Positions 24,104 to 32,527 of a DNA stretch of 64,000 nucleotides are shown one piece after another (positions within the stretch are counted from its first letter, which is position 1; each line of letters opens with the position of its first letter). The stretch is from Streptomyces sp. NBC_01275 (GTDB lineage: Bacteria > Actinomycetota > Actinomycetes > Streptomycetales > Streptomycetaceae). The position numbers and the translations under genes were made by a program. The notes under the pieces are model-generated. The model was given only the letters and a program-made list of their open reading frames with translations. It was not told the origin of the DNA and ran no database searches. The stretch is from contig NZ_JAPEOZ010000001.1 of the NCBI RefSeq assembly GCF_026340655.1, positions 8,928,001 to 8,992,000 on the forward strand, given 5' to 3'.

Positions 24104-24898
24104 ATGACCTCTCCCACGAGCACGGGCACGAGCACGGGCCGCGTGGCCGGCAAGGTCTGCATCGTCACCGGCGCCGGGTCCGGCATCGGGCGGGCGATCG
24201 CCCACCGGCTGGCCGAAGAGGGCGGACGCGTGCTGTGCGCGGACCTGTCGGCCGATGCCGCCGCGCGCACCACGGCCGAGATCACCGGGGCCGGCGGGGT
24301 CGCCGAGGCCCACGCGGTCGACGTCTCCTCCAGTGCGGCCGTGGACGGGATGGTCGCGGCCGCCGTGGTGCGCTGGGGCCGCATCGACGTCCTCGTCAAC
24401 AACGCCGGAGTCAACCTGCCGGGTCTGCTGCACGAGGTGCCCGACGACGTCATCGACCGGACCCTGGACGTCAACGTCAAGGGCCAGCTGTACGGCTGCC
24501 GGGCGGTGATCCCGCACATGCTGGCCCAGGGCGGCGGCTCGATCGTCAACATCTCCAGCGTGAACGGGCTTGTCAGCGAGCCCTTCCTCACGGTCTACTC
24601 GGCGTCCAAAGGCGCGAGCGTGATGCTGACCAAGGGCGTCGCGCTCGACTACGCCAAGCAGGGCATCCGCTGCAACGTCATCTGCCCGGGCTGGGTCGAC
24701 ACCCCCATCAACCACGCCCACGCCGAACTCCTCGGCGGCCTCGAGCAGGTGTACGACACCATCGACTCCTTCCAGCCGATCGGCCGGCCCGGCGAACCAC
24801 GCGAGATCGCCAACGTGGCTCTCTTCCTCGCCTCCGACGAGGCCAGCTTCATGACCGGCAGCGTCGTCGCCGTCGACGGCGGCATGACCTCCCAGTAA
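24104..24898 (+). CDS. Short-chain dehydrogenase/reductase (SDR), copy B
   Basis: A 264-residue classical SDR with IVTGAGSGIGRAIAHRLAEEG, the NNAGVN strand end, the catalytic set INISSVNG (Ser) and YSASKGASVMLTKG (Tyr/Lys), and the C-terminal VAVDGGMTSQ. It begins with a Thr/Ser-rich MTSPTSTGTSTGRVAG leader after GGAAAGAG. Likely the paralogue of copy A. It is followed 75 bases later by an amino-acid/amine permease, so the natural substrate may be a hydroxy acid, amino alcohol or similar compound imported by that permease (inference). Confidence 0.92.
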   Translation: MTSPTSTGTSTGRVAGKVCIVTGAGSGIGRAIAHRLAEEGGRVLCADLSADAAARTTAEITGAGGVAEAHAVDVSSSAAVDGMVAAAVVRWGRIDVLVNNAGVNLPGLLHEVPDDVIDRTLDVNVKGQLYGCRAVIPHMLAQGGGSIVNISSVNGLVSEPFLTVYSASKGASVMLTKGVALDYAKQGIRCNVICPGWVDTPINHAHAELLGGLEQVYDTIDSFQPIGRPGEPREIANVALFLASDEASFMTGSVVAVDGGMTSQ

Positions 24899-24973
24899 CC
24901 CTCGACCCACCCGCAGCCGTACCCCACCCCCCACCCCCGTCCCCATCCAGCACGCCCGTCAAAGGGGTTCCCC

Positions 24974-26530
24974 ATGGCTTCAGAAAAGGTCGAGAAGGCC
25001 GGACCGACCGCCGCCGGACCGACCGCGGTGAGCGACGACGAGGCCCGGCTCCACGAGCTGGGCTACGCACAGGAGCTCGAGCGCAGCATGTCGCCGTTCT
25101 CCAACTTCGCCGTCTCCTTCACGATCATCTGCATCCTCTCCGGCTGCATGACCCTGTACGGGTTCGGCATGAACACCGGCGGCCCCGCCGTCATGGTGTG
25201 GGGCTGGCCGATCGTCGGCCTGCTCACCCTCACCGTGGGCCTCGGCATGGCGGAGGTCTGCTCCAGCTATCCGACCGCCGGCGGCCTCTACTACTGGGCG
25301 GCCAAGCTCGCCAAGAGCAACGGCCCCGCCTGGGCCTGGTTCACCGGCTGGTTCAACTTCCTCGGCCAGGTCGCCGTCACCGCGGGCATCGACTTCGGCC
25401 TCGCCCAGTTCCTCAACGCCTTCCTGGACCTCCAGTTCGGCTTCGCCGCGACACCCGGTCACACCGTGTTCCTGTTCGGCGTCACCCTCCTGATCCACGC
25501 CCTGCTGAACGTGCGCGGAGTCAAGGTCGTCGCCCTGCTCAACAACATCAGCGTCTGGTGGCAGGTCATCGGCGTCGCGGTGGTCGTCCTCGCCCTGATC
25601 GTCTTCCCCGGCAAGCACCAGTCCGCGGGCTTCGTCTTCGGCCATTTCGTCAACAACACCGGCTGGGGCTCGGGCCTCTACGTCTCCCTCCTGGGCCTCC
25701 TCCTCGCCCAGTACACCCTGACCGGCTTCGACGCCTCCGCCCATATGACGGAGGAGACCCACGACGCCGCCCGCTCCGGCCCGCGCGGCATCGTCAACTC
25801 GATCCTGGTCTCGCTGGTCGCCGGCTGGGTCCTGCTGATCGGCGTCACCTTCGCGATCCAGTCCTACGACGGCGCGCTCGGCAGCAGCACCGGGGTGCCG
25901 CCCGTGCAGATCTTCCTGGACGCCCTCGGCGCGACCGGCGGCAAGCTGCTCCTGCTCATCGTCATCGGCGCCCAGTTCTTCTGCGGCATGTCCTCGGTGA
26001 CCGCCAACTCGCGCATGATCTACGCCTTCTCGCGCGACGGCGCCCTGCCCGGCTCCAAGATCTGGCACAAGATCAGCGACCACACCCGTACCCCGACCAA
26101 CGCGGTGTGGCTCGCCTCCGGCGGCGCGTTCCTCCTCGGCCTGCCCTACCTGATCAACCCCACCGCGTACGCCGCCGTCACCTCCATCGCCGTCATCGGC
26201 CTGTTCATCGCGTACGTCATCCCGATCTATCTGCGCCTGCGTCAGGGCGACGACTTCGTGGCCGGACCGTGGAACCTGGGCCGGTGGAGCAAGCCCATCG
26301 CCGTCGTCGCCGTCGGGTGGGTGCTGTTCGTGACCGTCCTGTTCATGCTCCCGCAGGTCAGCCCGGTCACCGCGAAGTCCTTCAACTACGCGCCGATCGC
26401 GGTGGCGGTCGTCCTCGGATTCGCCGGCGCCTGGTGGGGGCTGTCGGCCCGCACATGGTTCAGCGGTCCCAAGGTCCAGGGCAGCGCGGACGAGCTCGCC
26501 GCCATCGAACGGGACCTCATGGGCGGCTGA
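24974..26530 (+). CDS. APC-family amino-acid/amine permease
   Basis: A 518-residue, 12-helix permease of the APC superfamily. After a cytoplasmic leader (SDDEARLHELGYAQELERSM) the first helix carries SNFAVSFTIICILSGCMTLYG with the unwound GSG-like binding site, then PTAGGLYYWAAKLA (helix 3), and TGFDASAHMTEETHDAARSGPRGI, the characteristic loop of the GABA/amino-acid permease branch. Final segment GRWSKPIAVVAVGWVLFVTVLF. Operonic with SDR copy B. Ends at a strong terminator. Confidence 0.93.
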   Translation: MASEKVEKAGPTAAGPTAVSDDEARLHELGYAQELERSMSPFSNFAVSFTIICILSGCMTLYGFGMNTGGPAVMVWGWPIVGLLTLTVGLGMAEVCSSYPTAGGLYYWAAKLAKSNGPAWAWFTGWFNFLGQVAVTAGIDFGLAQFLNAFLDLQFGFAATPGHTVFLFGVTLLIHALLNVRGVKVVALLNNISVWWQVIGVAVVVLALIVFPGKHQSAGFVFGHFVNNTGWGSGLYVSLLGLLLAQYTLTGFDASAHMTEETHDAARSGPRGIVNSILVSLVAGWVLLIGVTFAIQSYDGALGSSTGVPPVQIFLDALGATGGKLLLLIVIGAQFFCGMSSVTANSRMIYAFSRDGALPGSKIWHKISDHTRTPTNAVWLASGGAFLLGLPYLINPTAYAAVTSIAVIGLFIAYVIPIYLRLRQGDDFVAGPWNLGRWSKPIAVVAVGWVLFVTVLFMLPQVSPVTAKSFNYAPIAVAVVLGFAGAWWGLSARTWFSGPKVQGSADELAAIERDLMGG

Positions 26531-26577
26531 CCCGACCGGCGTCACCGTGCACGCACGACAGGCCGTCCCCTGCGAGC

Positions 26578-26614
26578 CGAGGAAACCCCAGGCCTTCTGC
26601 CTGGGGTTTCCTCG
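26578..26614 (+). terminator. Hairpin terminator after the permease
   Basis: A 16-bp perfect stem (CGAGGAAACCCCAGGC with complement) closes the loop CTTCT, 48 bases after the permease stop. The opposing amidohydrolase gene ends about 95 bases further on. Confidence 0.9.
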
Positions 26615-26709
26615 TCCGGCTCACGCGGAGACCAACCTCGTCCAGGGCCTCGGCGGAGCGAGCGGCCGCCGCGCACGCCGACTTCTGCAACGGAGACCCG
26701 CCTTCCCTG

Positions 26710-28443
26710 TCAGGTCCCGTCGGCGACCGCCTCGTCCGACTCGGCCACGCGCTCGAACACCACCCGCCCGTCGAACACGGTCAGGTCGACCTCGACGCTC
26801 GTGATGTCGTGCGGGTCCGTGGCGAACAGGTCGCGGTCCAGTACGCACAGGTCCGCGGCCTTCCCCACCTCGACCGACCCCTTCCACGCCTCCGCGAAGT
26901 CCTGCCGCGCCGCGTTGACCGTGTACGCCCGCAGCGCCTCCGCCAGACCCACGCACTGGTCCGCGCCGCTCTGCCGACCGCTGGCCTTGGACTCGCGGAG
27001 CAGCATCGCGGCCACCCCCTGACGCCAGTCGGGCTCGGTGATCGGTGCGTCCGAGCTCGAGCACACCGTGACACCGGCCTCGAACGCGGACCGCACGGGC
27101 CACTGGTAGGCCGACCGCTGCGGCCCGACCACCTCGTCCATCAGATCCGAGACGGTCCACTTGATGGACGGGTTCATGTTGACGCCGTAACCGTGCGCGG
27201 CGAGAGCGGCCAGGCTCCTGGCGCCGATGAAGTCGCCGTGGATGACGTAGTGCCGGGCGTCGGGACGTGGGCTCGCCTCGTTCGCGGCGACGAAGGCGTC
27301 CACCACGGTCTCGATGGCCCGGTCGCCGGTGACGTGGACGCCGAGCTGGAACCCGGCCTCGTGCGCGACGCGGATCATCTCGCGCAGTTCGTCCGCCTGG
27401 AGCGCGGGCGTGTCGCCGTGCACGCACAGGGCGCCGTGGCTGCCGTCGGGGTAGGGATCGTTCATCCAGGCCGTACGGTTCGGGGGCACCCCGTCGCCGA
27501 AGATCTTGACGCCGACGGCCCGCAGCAGACGCGGGTCCGCGGATGCGGGGCGCTCCAGCTCGGCCAGGCCCTTGCGCACGTCGTCGGCCGAGCCGCCCAT
27601 GGGCGCGGGCAGCAGCAGCACGCTGACCCGGGCGTCGAGTTCACCGGCGGCGACGAGTTCGGCGTACGCGGTCCAGTTGTCGGTGCTCAGACCGCCGAAG
27701 AGGGTGCCGGCGCCGCCGGGCCCGAGGCCGGGCTCGGTGTAGCTGGTGATGCCCCGCGTGTGGAGTTCGGCGACCACCCCGCGGATCGCCTCGCGCCGCT
27801 GGGCGACGGTCGGGGAGGGGAGCGCGGCCTGGACGAGACGCTGGGCGGCCTCGCGGAGGATGCCGGTGGGTTCGCCGTCGGCGTCGGCGTCGACGACACC
27901 GCCCGGCGGCGGTTCGGTGGCCGCGTCGATCCCGCAGGCGCGCAGGGCCGCGCTGTTGGCCCACACCATGTGCGAGGAGAAGTCGGTCAGGCAGACCGGA
28001 TGGTGCGGCGCAGCCTGATCCAGATCGCGGCGGTGCGGGAAGCGCCGCCCGTCGGCCAGGCACTCCGCCAGATAGCCCGGGTCCCAGCCCAGGCCGATGA
28101 TCCACTCTCCGGGCGCGGCGGACCGCACCGCCGCGGCGACGACACCGACGATGTCGGCGATGGACCCGACGGCCGGATGCCCGACGTCGATCGCGAACGG
28201 CGGCCTGGTCATCCCGTACGCGGCGCCGTGCAGATGCGAGTCGTTGATCCCCGGGAGCACGGTCCGGCCGTTCAGCTCGACGATCCTGGTCGACGGGCCG
28301 GCCAGGGCCCGCACCTCGGCGTCCGTGCCGACCGCGATGATCTCCCCGCCGCGCACGGCCACGGCCTCGGCGACGGTGAAGTCCGGGTCGACGGTGACGA
28401 CATGGCCGCCGGTCAGGACGAGGGTGGGCGTGCTCTGGCTCAC
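26710..28443 (-). CDS. Amidohydrolase family 3 protein (YtcJ-like)
   Basis: A 577-residue metal-dependent amidohydrolase. The N-terminal metal pair is in LPGINDSHLHGAAYG, the later ligands in VKIFGDGVPPNRTAW, HVTGDRAIETVVDAF and ARHYVIHGDFIGARS, and the final Asp in CSSSDAPITEPDWRQG. The C-terminal DLCVLDRDLFATDP strand completes the composite beta domain. Substrates of this family are poorly known (N-substituted amides, cyclic ureas). GTG at 28443 follows CAGGAAGG. It lies 105 bases downstream of an ABC importer on the same strand and probably degrades the imported compound. Confidence 0.9.
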   Translation of the reverse strand: MSQSTPTLVLTGGHVVTVDPDFTVAEAVAVRGGEIIAVGTDAEVRALAGPSTRIVELNGRTVLPGINDSHLHGAAYGMTRPPFAIDVGHPAVGSIADIVGVVAAAVRSAAPGEWIIGLGWDPGYLAECLADGRRFPHRRDLDQAAPHHPVCLTDFSSHMVWANSAALRACGIDAATEPPPGGVVDADADGEPTGILREAAQRLVQAALPSPTVAQRREAIRGVVAELHTRGITSYTEPGLGPGGAGTLFGGLSTDNWTAYAELVAAGELDARVSVLLLPAPMGGSADDVRKGLAELERPASADPRLLRAVGVKIFGDGVPPNRTAWMNDPYPDGSHGALCVHGDTPALQADELREMIRVAHEAGFQLGVHVTGDRAIETVVDAFVAANEASPRPDARHYVIHGDFIGARSLAALAAHGYGVNMNPSIKWTVSDLMDEVVGPQRSAYQWPVRSAFEAGVTVCSSSDAPITEPDWRQGVAAMLLRESKASGRQSGADQCVGLAEALRAYTVNAARQDFAEAWKGSVEVGKAADLCVLDRDLFATDPHDITSVEVDLTVFDGRVVFERVAESDEAVADGT

Positions 28444-28455
28444 GGGAGAACCTTC

Positions 28456-28507
28456 CTGGTGGGACCTGGTGGGACCTGGTGGGGACCTGATGGGGACCTG
28501 ATGGGGA
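28456..28507. repeat. Five 10-11 bp tandem repeats ahead of the amidohydrolase
   Basis: CTGGTGGGAC appears twice exactly, then as CTGGTGGGGAC, CTGATGGGGAC and CTGATGGGGA. The array sits just upstream of the amidohydrolase ribosome site in the gap to the permease gene. Confidence 0.8.
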
Positions 28508-28548
28508 GGGAAACGGGGTGGGACAAGGAGGAAAGGGAGGAACAGGGT

Positions 28549-29541
28549 TCAGCGGATCGTCCTCGGGCCGAAGTGGGCGAGCGCCGCGCCCGCCACCAGC
28601 GCCGCGCCCTGGGCCATCAGCTGCCAGAACGTCGGCACGCTCAGCAGCGTGAGACCGTTCTGCAGACATCCCAGGAACAACACGCCGAGCAGGACGCCGA
28701 AGACCGAGCCGGAGCCCCCGCTGAGGGCGACTCCGCCGAGCAGCACGGCGGTCAGCACGGTCAGTTCGAACCCGGCGCCCGAGGTCCCGGCCACGGCGCT
28801 GTCGAGCACCGACGCCCTGATGGCCCCGGCCAGCGCCGCCGCCGCACCGGTGAGCACGAACAGCGCGAAGGGCGTACGCCGGATGCTGATGCCGGAGAGG
28901 TAGGCGGCCTCCCGATTGACCCCGATGGCGAACACGTGCCGCCCGGCCGGGGCGAGCGCCAGGAACAGGGATCCCGCGACGAGCACGAGCGCGGCGATGA
29001 CGACGGGGGCCGCGATCCCGGCGATCCGGGCCCCGCCCAGCCAGGCGAACCCGGTGCCGAAGTCGCTGAGGGGCAGCGGAAAGAGCTGCTGGGCCAGGCC
29101 GCGCACGGCGGTCAGCATGCCCAGCGTCACGATGAACGCCGACAGGCCGAGGTAGCAGCACAGGAAGCCGTTCACCGCGCCGACCGCCGCGCCGGCCGCG
29201 AGCGCGCCGAGGACCGCCACCACGGGCGACTGCCCGTGCTGCCCCGCGAGCCAGCCGCCCACCAGCCCGCCGAGGGCGAGCGTCGAGCCGACCGACAGAT
29301 CGAGGTAGCCGCTGATGACCAGCAGGGCCAGCGGGACGGCGACGATGGCGATGGTCGCCGCGTCGGTGGCGATCCCGCGCAGATTGGCGGTGTCGAGGAA
29401 GCTGCCCGTCGACAGTTGGAAGACCAGCACCATCAGGGCGAGTACGACGGTCAGCGGGTGACGCCGGACGACGGTGAGACCGCCGGCGGCCAGTGCGTGG
29501 GGGCTGACCGGTTTCGCCCGGTCGGCTGTGGTGGTGGTCAT
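28549..29541 (-). CDS. ABC transporter permease, ribose (RbsC/CUT2) type
   Basis: A 330-residue inner-membrane permease with about ten helices. The conserved CUT2 motif is AVNGFLCCYLGLSAFIVTLGMLTAVRG around residue 135, followed by IRRTPFALFVLTGAAAALAG and GGVALSGGSGSVFGVLLGVLFLG. These are diagnostic for the RbsC family. ATG at 29541 overlaps the ATPase stop by four bases (ATGA), showing coupled translation. Confidence 0.93.
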   Translation of the reverse strand: MTTTTADRAKPVSPHALAAGGLTVVRRHPLTVVLALMVLVFQLSTGSFLDTANLRGIATDAATIAIVAVPLALLVISGYLDLSVGSTLALGGLVGGWLAGQHGQSPVVAVLGALAAGAAVGAVNGFLCCYLGLSAFIVTLGMLTAVRGLAQQLFPLPLSDFGTGFAWLGGARIAGIAAPVVIAALVLVAGSLFLALAPAGRHVFAIGVNREAAYLSGISIRRTPFALFVLTGAAAALAGAIRASVLDSAVAGTSGAGFELTVLTAVLLGGVALSGGSGSVFGVLLGVLFLGCLQNGLTLLSVPTFWQLMAQGAALVAGAALAHFGPRTIR

Positions 29542-31121
29542 CGTGGTCCCTCGCCTGTTCGAGTGCCGGTGCCGGTGTCGGCGCCTGTGTCGGCGCCTGT
29601 GCCGGCGGGGGCGTCCGTGTCGTGGACGGCCGACAGGAGGGCCTCTTCGGTGAGTTCCGTGCCGGACAGCTCACCGACGACGCGTCCACGGGCGACGATC
29701 AGACAGCGGTGGGCGAGCGCCACGATCTCCTCGGGGTCGCTGGACGCGAACAGCACCGCTGTGCGCCGTTCGGCGGCGAGCCCTTCCACCACCTGGTAGA
29801 TCTCCTGCCGGGCCCCGACGTCGACGCCCTGGGTCGGTTCGTCGAGCAGCAGGACGTCGGTGTCGCGGGCCTCGTTGATCCAGCGGCCGAGGACGAGCTT
29901 CTGCTGGTTGCCGCCGGAGAAGGCCGCGGCGGGCAGTTCGGGCCGGGCGGGCCGCAGATGGACGGCCGCCGCCAGCGCGTCGAAGGCGCGTCGCTCGGCC
30001 CGGAGCGACCGCAGCGGGCCACGAGCGAGCGGACGTACGACCGGCAGGAGCACGTTGTCCTGCGCGGTGAGCCCTCCGAACAGGCCCTGACCGCGTCGGT
30101 CCGCGGGCACCAGGGAGATTCCGGCGGCCAGGGCCTCGGCGGGCCGCCGGGGAGCGACCGGGCGTTCGCCGACGTGCACGGTCCCGCCCGACCTGCGGCG
30201 TCGGCCGAAGAGCGTCTCCAGGATCCGTGTACGCCCCGATCCGATGAGCCCGTACAGCCCGACGATCTCGCCGCCTGCCACCTCGAAACCGACCGGGCCG
30301 AACCCGGGCCCGGTCAGCCCGTCCACGGCCAGCAGGCGCGCGGACCGGCCACCGGAGCCGGGCTGGTCGGAGCGGTCGGGCCCGGGGGCCGCCGTGCGTC
30401 CCTGGCCGACGATGGTGTCGACCAGCTGCCTGCGGCTGTGCCCCGACACCGTGGAGTGGTAGTCGACCCGCCCGTCCCGCAGTACGGTCACCGCGTCCGC
30501 GAGGCGCTCGACCTCCGACAGCAGATGCGTGACGTAGACGATGCCCAGGCCCTGGCCGCGCAGGTCCTCGACGCGTTCCGCCAGGGCGTGGCTCTCGGCG
30601 TCGGACAGCGCCGCGGTCGGCTCGTCCAGGACGAGGACCGACGCGCTGCGGCTGAGCGCCTTCGCGATCTCCACCAACTGCCTTTGGCCCATGGGGAGTT
30701 CACCGACGCGATCGCGTGGCGAGCAGCTCGCGGCGACCCGTTCCAGCAGGCCGGCGGCGAGGGTCTCCTGGGCGCGGCGGTCGACCGTGCCGTAACGCGT
30801 CCACTCCTGGCCGAGGAAGACGTTCTCGGCGACGGTGAGGGAGCCGACGACGCTCAGGGTCTGGAAGATGATCGCCACTCCGGCCGCGATCGACTGTCGC
30901 GGGCTCAGGCGGGTGTACTCGGCGCCGTCCACCTCGATCGTCCCCGCGTCGGGCGGGAACGCGCCGCCGAGGCACTTGATCAGGGTGGACTTGCCGGCGC
31001 CGTTGTGGCCCAGCAGGGCGTGGACCTGGCCGGCCGGCACGGTGAGGTCCACGTCGTCGAGGGCCTTCACCCCGCCGAAGGACTTGGTGAGCCCGCGGAT
31101 GCGCAGGTTCGTCGCCGTCAT
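29538..31121 (-). CDS. ABC transporter ATP-binding protein with two NBDs, RbsA type
   Basis: A 527-residue protein with two nucleotide-binding domains. Domain 1 has Walker A LGHNGAGKSTLIK, the signature ELPMGQRQLVEIAKAL and Walker B VLVLDEPTAALSDAE. Domain 2 has a degenerate Walker A GLIGSGRTRI, signature FSGGNQQKLVLGRW and Walker B VLLLDEPTQGVDVGAR, exactly the asymmetric pattern of CUT2 sugar importers (RbsA). A Gly/Thr/Asp-rich tail (ADTGADTGTGTRTGEG) is unusual but local. Powers uptake by the adjoining permease and binding protein. Confidence 0.95.
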   Translation of the reverse strand: MTATNLRIRGLTKSFGGVKALDDVDLTVPAGQVHALLGHNGAGKSTLIKCLGGAFPPDAGTIEVDGAEYTRLSPRQSIAAGVAIIFQTLSVVGSLTVAENVFLGQEWTRYGTVDRRAQETLAAGLLERVAASCSPRDRVGELPMGQRQLVEIAKALSRSASVLVLDEPTAALSDAESHALAERVEDLRGQGLGIVYVTHLLSEVERLADAVTVLRDGRVDYHSTVSGHSRRQLVDTIVGQGRTAAPGPDRSDQPGSGGRSARLLAVDGLTGPGFGPVGFEVAGGEIVGLYGLIGSGRTRILETLFGRRRRSGGTVHVGERPVAPRRPAEALAAGISLVPADRRGQGLFGGLTAQDNVLLPVVRPLARGPLRSLRAERRAFDALAAAVHLRPARPELPAAAFSGGNQQKLVLGRWINEARDTDVLLLDEPTQGVDVGARQEIYQVVEGLAAERRTAVLFASSDPEEIVALAHRCLIVARGRVVGELSGTELTEEALLSAVHDTDAPAGTGADTGADTGTGTRTGEGPR

Positions 31122-31130
31122 GACGCCCGC

Positions 31131-32168
31131 CTACGCGTTCTGGGCGAGCAGCGCGTCGATCTTCGCGCCGTCGCTCTGCCGGACCAGCGTGACCGGCACC
31201 TGCGCGCTCGGCTTCGCCTTCCCGGCGGCGACCGCGAGCGGTACGTCCACGATCGCGGCGGCGATGTCCTGGGGCGCGAGTGCCGCCGAGGCCCGGTAGA
31301 AGGTGCCCTGTCTGATCGCGAGCAGGGAGGGCGCCGAGCCGTCCTGACCGCCGACGAAGGTCTTGGCGTCGCCCTTCTTCCGGCCCGCCTGCTGAAGCGC
31401 CTTGTAGCCGCCGTAGGCCGCGGCGTCGGTGATGCCGAGGACGATGTTCAGATCCGGGTGCTTGGCCAGGATCGCGTTCGACTTCGACAGGCCGGTGTCC
31501 GGGTCGATCGCCTGCTCCTGGGCGACCACGTCCACGCCCGGCGCGAGCTTCGTGAAGGCGTCGATCATGCCTTTCGTACGCTCCCGGCCGAGCTGGATCG
31601 TGCTGTCGGTCAGGAAGGCGATCTTGCCCTTCCCGCCCAGTTCCTCCTCGGCCCATCGCGCGGCCGCCTCGCCGAGCAGCCTGCCGCCCTCCAGGAAGCT
31701 GAACTGGATGTCGGCGCTCTGGTTCTCCAGCGACCCGCCGTACGTCACCCAGATCAGCCCGGCGTCGAGGGCCGCCTCGGCGATCTTCTCCGTGGCCTCG
31801 AAGACCATGGGAAACGACACGATCGCCGGGATCTTCTGGGCGACCCAGGTGTTCAGGTTGGTGATCTGCGTGTCGGCGCTGCCCACGTCGCTCGTCGTGA
31901 CCAGGGAGACGTCGTGCTTCTTGGCGGCGGCCGTGGAGAGCTTGACGAGGGTGGTGTAGAGCGGGAGCTGGGTGAAGGGGTAGTCGAGGCCGATCCTGGT
32001 CAGGCTCTCGGCCGCCGCCGGCGAACCGGCGGCGGCCTTTCCGGCGGCGGCGTCGTCCTGCGGACCGGAGCAGCCCGCGGCGGCCAGCGCGGCGGCCGCC
32101 GCCATGCCGCCGGACCAGGTCAGGAACTGTCTGCGGGAGGCGGGGCCGATGTGCGGTGGCTGGATCAT
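31131..32168 (-). CDS. ABC transporter substrate-binding lipoprotein, RbsB type
   Basis: A 345-residue periplasmic-binding-like protein. The signal has a Tat motif (ASRRQFLTWSGG) and a lipobox (AAAGCSG), so it is exported by Tat and lipid-anchored outside the membrane. The mature part shows the RbsB-like DYPFTQLPLYTTLVK strand, NLNTWVAQKIPAIVSFPM and ITDAAAYGGYKALQQAGRK. The start at 32168 follows GAGAGG; an upstream in-frame ATG at 32252 would give an unusual leader. Nine bases separate its stop from the ATPase start. Confidence 0.92.
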   Translation of the reverse strand: MIQPPHIGPASRRQFLTWSGGMAAAAALAAAGCSGPQDDAAAGKAAAGSPAAAESLTRIGLDYPFTQLPLYTTLVKLSTAAAKKHDVSLVTTSDVGSADTQITNLNTWVAQKIPAIVSFPMVFEATEKIAEAALDAGLIWVTYGGSLENQSADIQFSFLEGGRLLGEAAARWAEEELGGKGKIAFLTDSTIQLGRERTKGMIDAFTKLAPGVDVVAQEQAIDPDTGLSKSNAILAKHPDLNIVLGITDAAAYGGYKALQQAGRKKGDAKTFVGGQDGSAPSLLAIRQGTFYRASAALAPQDIAAAIVDVPLAVAAGKAKPSAQVPVTLVRQSDGAKIDALLAQNA

Positions 32169-32527
32169 GCGGGGACCTCTCGACGGACCCTCGGCGGACG
32201 TCGCCGGTGGGATGTGGCGAACAGCAAAGACCCCGCGGACGTGCGCCGCCATCCGTAGAAATACCGAGCCGAGCTGCCCGGCGAGATACCGAGCCGAGCT
32301 GCCCGGCGAGATACCGAGCCGAGCTGCCCGGCGAGATACCGGGCCGAGCTGCCCGGCGAGATACCGGGCCGAGTTCCACGGCGGTCCCCGTCGCCGCCTG
32401 GGGAGCAGCGATGGAGGCCCCGTGAACCGATCCGGTCACGACGCCGTGAACCGCTTGTCCAAGCCCTCGGAGACGCCTATCGTTAGGGTCCAAACGATTC
32501 TGCGTTCACGGGCCACCGGAGGCTCGC
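32169..32527. other. 359-base divergent control region of the ABC/amidohydrolase operon and the LuxR gene
   Basis: No gene is supported. The region holds the 25-bp tandem array at 32261-32380 and, beyond it, a less repetitive 100 bases ahead of the LuxR gene that should carry its promoter. Confidence 0.7.
32261..32380. repeat. 25-bp tandem repeats, four full copies and one partial
   Basis: Units of ATACCGAGCCGAGCTGCCCG plus GCGAG start at 32261, 32286, 32311 and 32336; the fourth has A changed to G at its seventh base. A fifth unit at 32361 diverges after 14 bases. Near-identity shows recent expansion. Confidence 0.9.

Noticed and set aside
23962..29799. 1,945-codon plus-strand open frame
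   Set aside because: It is out of frame with SDR copy B and the permease, then antisense to the amidohydrolase and ABC genes; it encodes only Arg/Gly-rich sequence without a domain.
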